Shown: piece by piece, positions 17,148-24,308 of the stretch | Layout: every line of letters starts with the position of its first letter | How positions within the stretch are numbered: the first letter of the stretch is position 1 | From: JAAGZL01 sp050288625 | GTDB taxonomy: Bacteria; Pseudomonadota; Gammaproteobacteria; Chromatiales; Chromatiaceae | Length of the DNA stretch: 42,797 nucleotides | NCBI GenBank assembly: GCA_050288625.1 | Contig: JBNKEE010000026.1 | Span: 1 to 42,797 of the forward strand | Direction: 5' to 3' | Translations under genes and position numbers: made by a program | The notes under the pieces: model-generated | Told to the model about the DNA's origin: nothing | What the model saw: the letters and a program-made list of their open reading frames with translations, nothing else | Databases searched by the model: none

Positions 17148-17774
17148 TTACATTTGAAAAACCCTGATGCGCACTAACAGATTTGTTCCATACCATTCTT
17201 GCGGACTTAACACTCTTCGACCTCTCCCTGGCCAAGGATCTCTCACAATAGCTGCTGTTACATCGCCCTGACCATATTGGTCTCTAACATATTTTAACGA
17301 TGTTAGAACCATTGCATGCCCCATGGTACCGATGATTAACGGCATGTTCCGAGATAAATCTTGCGCGGCTGTAGCATGATTTGCAGACAACACATCTCCT
17401 GCAACCCCAAACCGGTTTCCGCGAGCATCAATCCATGGTCGATTCAAATTCATTAGAATTTGATCAGGCTCTGCTGGAAGGTTAACGATACTCCCCCATG
17501 TCTGTTGCACAATCACATCCTGTGGGACTATATATCCATAATATCGAAATATCATTTCTATACACGCTGCCCAGCACCATTGATTAAGATGCTGTCCTCC
17601 AACAGCTGCGGCAGTCACATTAGCTATGGACGAGTCGATACCAGCTTCACACCGCTGAATCCCCTGAAGGTTAAACTGTGCGCATCGCAGCAAAGCGTTC
17701 GCCGTATTGCATAGCACAAAAGGGCTCGCTACCAACCCAACACATAATCCCCGCAAAAACCGCCGTCTCTCCAT
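17148..17774 (-). CDS. Tat-exported papain-like cysteine peptidase
   Basis: 208-residue protein. The N-terminus MERRRFLRGLCVGLVASPF is a twin-arginine signal (RRRFLR), likely cut after TANA (residue 26). The mature part carries Gln61, NQWCWAA with catalytic Cys67, GHAMVLTSLKY with His153 and VRDPWPG with Asp179, the triad order of papain-like C39_2/C70-type peptidases. The start at 17774 is fixed by AGGAGGAG 5 nt upstream; the frame extends 8 codons further but without a ribosome site. Tat export implies folding before transport. Substrate unknown; it lies alone between DUF2235 and a membrane protein gene. Confidence 0.78.
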   Translation of the reverse strand: MERRRFLRGLCVGLVASPFVLCNTANALLRCAQFNLQGIQRCEAGIDSSIANVTAAAVGGQHLNQWCWAACIEMIFRYYGYIVPQDVIVQQTWGSIVNLPAEPDQILMNLNRPWIDARGNRFGVAGDVLSANHATAAQDLSRNMPLIIGTMGHAMVLTSLKYVRDQYGQGDVTAAIVRDPWPGRGRRVLSPQEWYGTNLLVRIRVFQM

Positions 17775-17881
17775 TATCTCCTCCTGCTTGTAGCACAATC
17801 CCGTTTCTAATTACATGACCAATCTAATTATGTTTAATATCAACCGATGAAACCCTCTCCATATGTGTTTGTTCGTATAAC

Positions 17882-18865
17882 TTAGACCTTCTGAGGCGAA
17901 TAGTACTGATGCAATAACCTACCAGCCACAATCAAAACAAGGACCGAGTAAAGACCGAGAGTGAGGTAGTCAATAATCGTAGGGAAAACTTCTATTTTTG
18001 CGGTTATGATGCCTCTTATTCCCCAAAGCGCCGCGAAGTATCCCAGAGCCTGTCCAAGTAACTCGCTAACGTTACGCCTGAATGCGATATATGCCAAAAA
18101 TATGCAGGCAAGCGTGTATATGTAAACCGTGAAGTATCGAAGAAATTTAATGCGAACCAACCTAAATGAAAACATATTGTTTGTCGCCATAGGATCGCCT
18201 TTGATGAGATCCTTCTGAAAAGACAAACTGTTTTTCCTGTTGTCCACGTAAAATCCAGGTAGGTATTCTCGCAGACGTGTAGTCACATCCAACGGAACAG
18301 CCTTACGTGGGTGTTCTGTGCTGGCTTCCCCAGCAGCTAAATCGGGGACATGAAGTATCAGGATACTAATCTCTACGTTGTAGGAATCAAAAGGGTACAA
18401 AGTCGGATTGCCTGATACTTTAAAACTGAACTGTCTACTGAGATGATCAAGATCCTCTATTTTATTTTTCTGATAGATCTCCTCTTCCGATGGAAAGATA
18501 AAATAAACAGTGGCATATGGACCAAGCCCTTCGCTTTTCTCAAACTCACCCCAATCCCAGGACATAATGTTTACGAGGCGAATAGTCAGATTCTCAAACC
18601 TAGGAATACTAACCATACAGTGAAGCAAATTGTTTTCGTAATCTATCTTGTTGATATCTATATCTATCGATGGCTTGCGCTGACCTTTATAGTCAAAATA
18701 GGTCTTTCCATCTTTCTTATAGGTAATCATGTTACTATTAAAGTGTTCCAAAGGTTTTTCTTGGAACATGATTGTGTGCATAAATGCACCTATGATCCCT
18801 ATAACAAGCATGATGTATATTGCCCACCCAAACCCTTTGGATCTCATCAAACTAGTTATCTTCAT
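17882..18865 (-). CDS. Membrane protein with large periplasmic domain, DUF4436-like
   Basis: 327-residue protein I do not firmly recognise. One N-terminal TM helix (about 13-33) is followed by a roughly 205-residue extracytoplasmic domain with a YPFDSYNVEI motif near 157-166, then three C-terminal TM helices (about 243-261, 271-288, 298-317) containing GYFAALWGIRGII. This TM-domain-3TM layout and the LYPFD and ALWGIR motifs recall DUF4436-type proteins, of unknown function. It is 107 nt upstream of the Tat peptidase on the same strand and could be cotranscribed with it. No enzyme motif is visible. Confidence 0.6.
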   Translation of the reverse strand: MKITSLMRSKGFGWAIYIMLVIGIIGAFMHTIMFQEKPLEHFNSNMITYKKDGKTYFDYKGQRKPSIDIDINKIDYENNLLHCMVSIPRFENLTIRLVNIMSWDWGEFEKSEGLGPYATVYFIFPSEEEIYQKNKIEDLDHLSRQFSFKVSGNPTLYPFDSYNVEISILILHVPDLAAGEASTEHPRKAVPLDVTTRLREYLPGFYVDNRKNSLSFQKDLIKGDPMATNNMFSFRLVRIKFLRYFTVYIYTLACIFLAYIAFRRNVSELLGQALGYFAALWGIRGIITAKIEVFPTIIDYLTLGLYSVLVLIVAGRLLHQYYSPQKV

Positions 18866-19167
18866 CTGGACATCCTAATCTCTAAGTATAACTTCAAAGT
18901 TATCGATCTTATTTAGAAACTGCGAGATGACCGTAGGGCGGTTCCATGCAGCACTATGCCCATTAGATATTGCACCCTACAGACAGCGTTCCGTCATATT
19001 TTTACACCCTACTTTCCATGCAGATTATCAAACTAACTGTCGCCGATAAAGTCTTATACTATTCGTACACCCCTAGCTGATATCAGAAACATCTCACATA
19101 TCTTTACCCTACATAAAAACGGAGGGGAATCCCCTCCGTTTTATAGTTCAACTGTTAAAACACACTA
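18866..19167. other. Intergenic region with one terminator
   Basis: 302 nt between the membrane-protein gene and the small cysteine protein gene. Apart from the strong hairpin at 19116-19142 I see no gene, tRNA or repeat here. The part next to 18865 is AT-rich and should hold the promoter of the minus-strand membrane gene, but no convincing -35/-10 pair stands out. Confidence 0.5.
19116..19142 (-). terminator. Bidirectional intrinsic terminator
   Basis: Perfect 12-bp stem AAAACGGAGGGG / CCCCTCCGTTTT with a 3-nt loop, 26 nt after the stop of the small minus-strand gene. The A/U ends of the stem supply U runs on both strands. Confidence 0.85.
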
Positions 19168-19359
19168 CTATAAGCACTCCAGGCTCCACTCTCCTAATCT
19201 TATTAACACGACCTCTGGATCACTTACTTCAGCATATTTAACAATGCATTCAGCCATTCCTTTGAGATCACCCTTACCGAATGAATGGGCACACTCCTTT
19301 GCCGCCTTTGGGCCCCACTCGTTGTCAATCTTCTTCTCCATACAATCATTCCAACTCAT
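19168..19359 (-). CDS. Small cysteine-containing protein, unknown function
   Basis: 63-residue soluble protein starting MSWNDCMEKKIDNEWG, with four cysteines (6, 23, 38, 62), no signal peptide and no TM helix. The start at 19359 is fixed by AAGGAGGT about 7 nt upstream; the longer frame to 19476 has no support. The strong ribosome site and the perfect terminator after the stop argue that it is a real expressed gene. Spaced cysteines could bind metal or form disulfides, but no known motif is recognised. It stands alone, divergent from the EamA leader region. Confidence 0.65.
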   Translation of the reverse strand: MSWNDCMEKKIDNEWGPKAAKECAHSFGKGDLKGMAECIVKYAEVSDPEVVLIRLGEWSLECL

Positions 19360-19699
19360 GCGTAATACCTCCTTGATTGACCGCTTCCATTTGCAGATCA
19401 CGTGCACGGTCACACTCCGTGATCTGGCCGGTTTTACTCCGGCGTTGTTACGCTTTCGTACCATAATAGGATACATAACAGAATTTTGTACCGGTCCAGG
19501 AATAATATGTAGATTTCAAAAGGTGACAAATATGAAACGATTCTATAAGTACCCCATGCCATACTAGAGCAAAACCGATGGATATCCATGACCGCGGCAA
19601 AAGACCTGTTGATCTCAAAATTGGATTTTTTACTATCCCCTCTTGACCGCATATAACAAAACAAGGCACTATCCACTTATGCATTACTCACACGCCAAA

Positions 19700-19777
19700 A
19701 TGATTGAGATTATTCCGGTACGAGTCGTCCTGTGGCGATTCATGTCGGCCCGTTGGCGTTTGGAGGAAAAACTGTAA
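19700..19777 (+). CDS. Putative leader peptide upstream of EamA transporter
   Basis: 25-codon ORF, with an internal in-frame ATG at 19742 giving MSARWRLEEKL. It encodes four Arg and two Trp codons and stops 28 nt before an intrinsic terminator that precedes the EamA gene, the geometry of ribosome-mediated attenuation. Neither ATG has a convincing Shine-Dalgarno, which lowers confidence. CGGCC inside the ORF could pair with GGCCG in the terminator arm as a weak antiterminator. Confidence 0.3.
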   Translation: MIEIIPVRVVLWRFMSARWRLEEKL

Positions 19778-19805
19778 TTCTCAGTTAATAGATTTATCAA
19801 CCTAC

Positions 19806-19837
19806 AAAGGCCGCGGAGTCACACTTCGCGGCCTTTT
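19806..19837 (+). terminator. Intrinsic terminator / attenuator before EamA
   Basis: Stem AAAGGCCGCG / CGCGGCCTTT, extended by GAG/CTT pairing to leave a 5-nt loop, followed by TTTTTT. It lies 22 nt before the EamA ATG, whose GGAGG comes right after it. No plus-strand gene precedes it, so it most likely controls EamA expression by premature termination. Confidence 0.75.
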
Positions 19838-19858
19838 TTAGTTTCGGAGGAAAAAAAG

Positions 19859-20746
19859 ATGTCAGTTCCCGCAGCATATATGGGGATTGTCCTGATATGG
19901 GCGACAACGCCCCTGGCGATCAAATGGAGCAACGACGGCAGCGATTTTTTACTGGCGGTTAGCTCACGTATGTCAATCGGCTTTGCGGTCTGTCTGATAT
20001 TGCTGCTGCTGTTACGTGTCCCTATGCGCTGGGACCGTAATGCGGTGAAAAGCTATGCGGCTGGTGGGTTAGGCATTTTCGGCGCCATGATGAGTGTTTA
20101 TTGGGGTGCTCAGTATATTCCTTCAGGGCTAATCTCGGTACTGTATGGTCTGACGCCTATAGTGATCGGCCTGTTTGCCGCCCTGTGGCTGGGAGAGCCG
20201 TTTTTTACCCCGTCGAAGATGATTGGTCTGCTGTTGGCTCTGGCCGGACTGGGCGAGATCTTTTTGCCACAGGACGCGAGGATTCCGATTCGCGTCTACG
20301 GGGTAATCGGCGTGTTGATGTCGGTGATCATCCACTCCCTGAGTTCGGTCTGGATCAAGCGCATCGGAGCGCAGATTCACCCGTTGGCGCAAAACAGCGG
20401 CGCCCTGGCCATTGCCGTGCCGCTATATGTTATCTGCTGGCTACTGTTTGGCGAGGAGATACCGGAGCGTCTGCCTCAGCATACCTTTGGTGCCATTATC
20501 TATCTGGCGGTTATTGGAACGGTATTGGGCTTCAATCTTTACTTCTATGTATTGAAGAATGTTCCTGCATCGATGATCGGTTTGATCACACTGATAACTC
20601 CGGTGCTAGCACTGTTACTTGGGCAGACATTGAATGGCGAGCATATTGGCATCAACGTATGGATAGGCACGTTTGCCATTCTTGCGGGATTGGGCCTTTA
20701 TATGTGGGGAGGACGACTCTTTCGGGTTCTGGCATTAGCCAGATAA
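19859..20746 (+). CDS. EamA-family (DMT superfamily) transporter
   Basis: 295-residue inner-membrane protein with about ten TM helices in two EamA repeats (about 5-135 and 150-285). IWATTPLAIKWS at the N-terminus, YWGAQYIPSGLISVLYGLTPIVIGLFAALWLGE in repeat one and VLKNVPASMIGLITLITPVLALLLG in repeat two are characteristic of RhaT/YdcZ-like metabolite exporters. The substrate cannot be read from sequence. CGGAGG lies about 9 nt before the ATG. An intrinsic terminator just upstream suggests attenuation, and another closes the gene. It sits between the accessory region and fliJ. Confidence 0.9.
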   Translation: MSVPAAYMGIVLIWATTPLAIKWSNDGSDFLLAVSSRMSIGFAVCLILLLLLRVPMRWDRNAVKSYAAGGLGIFGAMMSVYWGAQYIPSGLISVLYGLTPIVIGLFAALWLGEPFFTPSKMIGLLLALAGLGEIFLPQDARIPIRVYGVIGVLMSVIIHSLSSVWIKRIGAQIHPLAQNSGALAIAVPLYVICWLLFGEEIPERLPQHTFGAIIYLAVIGTVLGFNLYFYVLKNVPASMIGLITLITPVLALLLGQTLNGEHIGINVWIGTFAILAGLGLYMWGGRLFRVLALAR

Positions 20747-20756
20747 CAGCATGTTT

Positions 20757-20784
20757 AAGGCACCCCTGTGTTCAGGGGTGCCTT
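20757..20784. terminator. Terminator between convergent EamA and fliJ genes
   Basis: Perfect 12-bp stem AAGGCACCCCTG / CAGGGGTGCCTT with a 4-nt TGTT loop, in the 41-nt gap between the two convergent stops. The U tract is short on both strands, so the stem end provides most of it. Confidence 0.75.
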
Positions 20785-20787
20785 GCG

Positions 20788-21219
20788 CTATTTAACACCC
20801 CTCTGATTCCGATCATCCGTCTCTTTCTGCTCTCGCTTATCCTTATCCTTTATCTCAGATTTTTTATATCGATCTATCACCTTACCCAAGGCTTGGGTAC
20901 GGACGTGCTTCTGCTGCCAATTGTCTTTCTTGAACTTGTGTACGTTTAGCCCATCTTTGATGATGACCTCCTGTTCCCTTATGGCACGCTCAAGTTTAGA
21001 GAGGAATGCGCGATACTCCTGTAACTGCATGGCGCTCATGCCCATCTTTGCAGCTGAGTGGAATCGTTCCAGATACTCGGCGTGATAGCGACGCAGTTCT
21101 TCCAGTCGTGCTTCCTGCTCGTGAACGTAGCGCTTTGAGTCACCAAGCTCTTTTGCTGCCGTCTGTTCCCTGGACTCTGCAACCCGGTGTACCGGTTTTA
21201 GTCTCTTTGATTGCACCAT
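20788..21219 (-). CDS. fliJ: Flagellar export protein FliJ
   Basis: FliJ is the coiled-coil stalk-like component of the flagellar type III export ATPase complex. The 143-residue, highly charged product is almost entirely coiled coil (residues 10-130), begins KRLKPVHRVAESREQTAAKELG, and contains MSAMQLQEYRAFLSKLERAI typical of FliJ in gammaproteobacteria. AAGGGG about 8 nt before the ATG supports the start. It lies 17 nt downstream of fliI, in the conserved fliH-fliI-fliJ order, and ends the cluster. Confidence 0.9.
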   Translation of the reverse strand: MVQSKRLKPVHRVAESREQTAAKELGDSKRYVHEQEARLEELRRYHAEYLERFHSAAKMGMSAMQLQEYRAFLSKLERAIREQEVIIKDGLNVHKFKKDNWQQKHVRTQALGKVIDRYKKSEIKDKDKREQKETDDRNQRGVK

Positions 21220-21236
21220 GACATCTACCCCTTAGG

Positions 21237-22613
21237 TTACTGCACTGTCATATCCGTCATCGGTGGAAACAGGCCTTGAAGATCACTCATACTCTGCATC
21301 AATGGTACCGGTTGATGCATCTCTTGCCTGAGAAAATCATCCAGGACCGGCATAGCATCAATCGCAGCATCAATCATCTCATCGCTGCCCTTTTCATACG
21401 CTCCGACATTGATCAAATCACGATTCTGCTGATATATAGAGTATAGCTGTTTAAACGCCCTAGCGGCGTTCTGGTGTTCAATAGTTGTGATGTCATTCAT
21501 AGCCCGACTGATAGACGCTTCAATATCTATGGCCGGATAGTGGCCCGACTCCGCAAGTTGGCGCGAGAGTACGATATGGCCGTCCAGGATAGCGCGAGCG
21601 GCGTCTGAGATGGGATCGTTCTGATCATCTCCCTCGGTCAACACCGTGTAGAAAGCGGTAATGGAGCCACCGCCATGATCGCCATTTCCGGCACGCTCCA
21701 CCAGTTGTGGCAACTTGGCAAATACCGATGGTGGATAACCCTTGGTGGCGGGAGGCTCATGGATAGCCAGGGCAATCTCTCGTTGGGCCTGGGCAAATCT
21801 CGTGAGTGAATCCATCAGAAGCAGTACCTTCAGACCCTGGTCCCGGAAGTACTCAGCGATACTGGTGGCCAACATAGCTCCGTGCATCCTGCGCAGTGGC
21901 GGGTGATCGGCCGGAACTGCCACCACCACAGCCCGGGCCATACCCTCTTTTCCAAGTATATTCTCAACGAACTCCTTTACCTCACGACCACGTTCACCGA
22001 TCAGGGCCACCACAGTGACATCCGCATCAGTATATTTGGTCATCATACCCAGGAGCACACTCTTGCCAACGCCAGAACCGGAAAACAGACCCAGACGCTG
22101 TCCGCGCCCTACACTGAGCAGGGCATTTATGGCGCGCACTCCCACATCCAGCGGTTCTCGTATAGGGCTACGCGACAGTGGATTAAACGTTTTTCCTGTA
22201 AGCGGGAGCCTAGTGTCCGCATGGATAGGGCCTTTGCCATCCAGCGGGAGACCGGCGCCATCTATGACCCGACCCAGCAGGGAATCGCTCACGGCCGCCT
22301 CGCACACCTGACCAGTAGGTATCACCCTGGCCCCCTGCTCCAGACCACGTATATCACCAGTGGGCATAAGATAGAGGCTCTCGCCGGAAAATCCCACCAC
22401 CTCGGCCTCAATACTGGTGCCGTCGTTGGCGATCACATCACACTGCCCGCCTATGGCGGCGCGACAACCTACCGCCTCCAGGGTCAATCCAACCATACGA
22501 GTGAGCTTACCCTCCAACGCCATGCCGCGATGGTCACCTAATCTGGCGTGGGCATTGGCTAGTCTCTCGGCCCAGATACCGAATCTCTCGGTCTGCGGAA
22601 CGCTCCTCCTCAT
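21237..22613 (-). CDS. fliI: Flagellar export ATPase FliI
   Basis: F1-beta-like ATPase that powers and orders flagellar protein export at the cytoplasmic membrane. The 458-residue product carries Walker A GSGVGKS (179-185), ALIGERGREVKEFVE, Walker B region VLLLMDSLTRFAQAQREIALA and the PPATKGYPPSVFAKLPQLVERAGNG stretch specific to FliI/SctN. Length is normal. Its ATG overlaps the end of fliH by 4 nt, giving translational coupling. Confidence 0.97.
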   Translation of the reverse strand: MRRSVPQTERFGIWAERLANAHARLGDHRGMALEGKLTRMVGLTLEAVGCRAAIGGQCDVIANDGTSIEAEVVGFSGESLYLMPTGDIRGLEQGARVIPTGQVCEAAVSDSLLGRVIDGAGLPLDGKGPIHADTRLPLTGKTFNPLSRSPIREPLDVGVRAINALLSVGRGQRLGLFSGSGVGKSVLLGMMTKYTDADVTVVALIGERGREVKEFVENILGKEGMARAVVVAVPADHPPLRRMHGAMLATSIAEYFRDQGLKVLLLMDSLTRFAQAQREIALAIHEPPATKGYPPSVFAKLPQLVERAGNGDHGGGSITAFYTVLTEGDDQNDPISDAARAILDGHIVLSRQLAESGHYPAIDIEASISRAMNDITTIEHQNAARAFKQLYSIYQQNRDLINVGAYEKGSDEMIDAAIDAMPVLDDFLRQEMHQPVPLMQSMSDLQGLFPPMTDMTVQ

Positions 22614-23302
22614 GGCGTACTCTCGGATTCGCTATCGTCTCGCGTGCGCTCACCACCCAACAGGGTCGTGATCATCGCGGCCAGTCTTGACTCCAGGGTA
22701 GCGTCTATCTGGGATGTGTCTGTTATAACCTTGCAACCACCGCGATCCAGAACCGGATCCTCTGCAATGGTCCAGACGAGATCTTTTTCCGAGACCTCAA
22801 AGATCTCACGTACCAGCTTGGCGTCTTCCGGGTGCAATACCAGGCTTATATTTCGAGCCGATACCGGTAACAGAGACAGGGCCTCGCGCACCACGCCAAT
22901 GATCTGATTTGGGTCCAGTTTGACCTCGCGTCGCACCAGTTGTCTGACCATGGAGATGGTCAGACTGATAAGCTCACGCTCCACCTGTTCGTCCAGCTCT
23001 TTAAACGGAGTGTTCAGAGCCGAGAGCAGCTCATCCATCTTGTCTGCTTTCTCTTTGATCAGGCTTCTTGATCCGGCAAGAGACTCCTTGTGTCCATACT
23101 CAAACCCCTCCTTCCTGCCGCGCTCAAAGCCTTCTTTGTAGGCCTGGCTCTGCACATGCTCAAGCTGTTCTGCTGTCAGCAATGAACCTCGGGCCTCGCG
23201 CACAGCCACATCGCTGGCGCTGCGGATCATCTCGGGCGGCTGCCAATGCTTGACCTCCCCCTCTTTATCGGACTTGATTATCTTAGATGAATTCTTCTCC
23301 AC
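22610..23302 (-). CDS. fliH: Flagellar assembly protein FliH
   Basis: FliH dimer regulates FliI and links it to the C-ring. It has a variable N-terminus, the family's GFERGRKEGFEYGHKE glycine-spaced segment, and a C-terminal V/F-ATPase-stator-like domain with ELISLTISMVRQLVRREVKLDPNQI and VWTIAEDPVLDRGGCKV. I chose GTG 23302, 5 nt after GGAGG, giving 230 residues and a 20-nt overlap with fliG; an ATG at 23332 would add ten residues but has no ribosome site. The position between fliG and fliI is canonical. Confidence 0.93.
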   Translation of the reverse strand: MEKNSSKIIKSDKEGEVKHWQPPEMIRSASDVAVREARGSLLTAEQLEHVQSQAYKEGFERGRKEGFEYGHKESLAGSRSLIKEKADKMDELLSALNTPFKELDEQVERELISLTISMVRQLVRREVKLDPNQIIGVVREALSLLPVSARNISLVLHPEDAKLVREIFEVSEKDLVWTIAEDPVLDRGGCKVITDTSQIDATLESRLAAMITTLLGGERTRDDSESESTP

Positions 23303-24308
23303 CAGAGCCTCCAAGGTTGATCTCACCTGCATCAGCTAGCCTTCTGGTAACTTGAAGTATCTCTTTTTGTGCGGCCTCTACATCACTAACACGGGCTGGT
23401 GGAGCAGCCTCCAGATCATCCTTCAACATCTCGGAAGCACGCTGCGACATATTCTTGAATATCTTCTCTTTCAGTACCTCATCTGCTCCACGCAATGCCA
23501 GAAGCAGTTGATCGGATGCAATCTCACGCAGCAAGGTCTGGAAACCTCTATCATCAATGTCGATGAGGTTTTCAAAGGTAAACATGTTGTCCTGAATCTC
23601 TTGGGCCAATTCCTGATCAGCACCTTCAACCTGCTCCATGATCTGGGCCTCAATGGTTCCTTCGACCAGATTTAGGATATCAGCAGCAGCCTTGATCCCA
23701 CCCAAGGATGCCGATTTAACGTTTGATGTTCCTGAGAACTGGCTATCCAGGATCTGATCCAGTTCCTGCAGGGCTGCGGGTTGGATTCCATCCAGGGTGG
23801 CAATACGCATGATGATGTCGGTACGAACTCGATCCTGAAACTCTGACAACACCTCTGCTGCCTGATCCGGGTCCAGGAACGACATTACGATGGCTATGAT
23901 CTGAGGATGTTCGTATCGAATAATCTCAGCGATGGAGCGAGGATCCATCCACTTAAGCTGCTCTAGACCCTTACTGTTTCTACCCAGTAAGATACGGTCA
24001 ATGACACCACCCGCCTTATCCTGACCAAGGGCCTGGGTCATGACATTACGAATATACTCATCAGAGTTCATGCCCAATGCGGTCTGGGTTCCCAAAGTGG
24101 AAACAAAGGCATTCATCACCGACTCCATTTCCGCCGTGCTTACGTTGTGTAACCCGGCCATGGCCGAACCCAGGTCCTGCACCTCTTTAGGACCCATATG
24201 TGCAAGCACCGTTGCCGCATCTTTCTCGCCCAGGGCCAACATCAGAATCGCGGCGCGATCTACGCCCTTCATGTTTTCGGTATTCTTTTGTTGTTTAGTC
24301 TCAGGCAT
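23283..24308 (-). CDS. fliG: Flagellar motor switch protein FliG
   Basis: C-ring rotor protein that interacts with MotA and FliM. The 341-residue product contains GVDRAAILMLALGEKDAATVLAHMGPKEVQDLGSAM split over the N-terminal FliF-binding domain, EHPQIIAIVMSFLDPDQAAEVLSEF in the middle (armadillo) domain, and the C-terminal torque helix region FENLIDIDDRGFQTLLREI. Length is normal. It overlaps fliF by 8 nt and fliH by about 20 nt. It ends in a Gly-rich tail GGSGGEEFI. Confidence 0.97.
   Translation of the reverse strand: MPETKQQKNTENMKGVDRAAILMLALGEKDAATVLAHMGPKEVQDLGSAMAGLHNVSTAEMESVMNAFVSTLGTQTALGMNSDEYIRNVMTQALGQDKAGGVIDRILLGRNSKGLEQLKWMDPRSIAEIIRYEHPQIIAIVMSFLDPDQAAEVLSEFQDRVRTDIIMRIATLDGIQPAALQELDQILDSQFSGTSNVKSASLGGIKAAADILNLVEGTIEAQIMEQVEGADQELAQEIQDNMFTFENLIDIDDRGFQTLLREIASDQLLLALRGADEVLKEKIFKNMSQRASEMLKDDLEAAPPARVSDVEAAQKEILQVTRRLADAGEINLGGSGGEEFI

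Larger units (their letters stand above)
19360..19858. other. Intergenic region with leader ORF and attenuator-like terminator
   Basis: About 500 nt between the divergent small-protein gene and the EamA gene. The EamA-proximal 160 nt contains a short leader ORF (19700-19777) and an intrinsic terminator (19806-19837). The rest holds a minus-strand promoter region for the small protein and no gene I can support. An 11-codon ORF with AGGTGA before it (19532-19567, plus) is too short to call. Confidence 0.5.

Noticed and set aside
15970..17774. T6SS effector-immunity module
   Set aside because: DUF2235 and a peptidase are adjacent, but they are on opposite strands and there is no VgrG, PAAR, Hcp, adaptor or lipoprotein immunity gene.
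19532..19567. 11-codon ORF preceded by AGGTGA
   Set aside because: Too short to support and not placed before a regulated gene; the later leader ORF has better context.
20101..20949. 282-codon plus-strand ORF overlapping the EamA gene and fliJ
   Set aside because: Frame shadow of the EamA gene that runs through the terminator at 20757-20784 and into antisense fliJ.
21882..22541. 219-codon plus-strand ORF opposite fliI
   Set aside because: Antisense shadow of FliI, whose motifs are intact.
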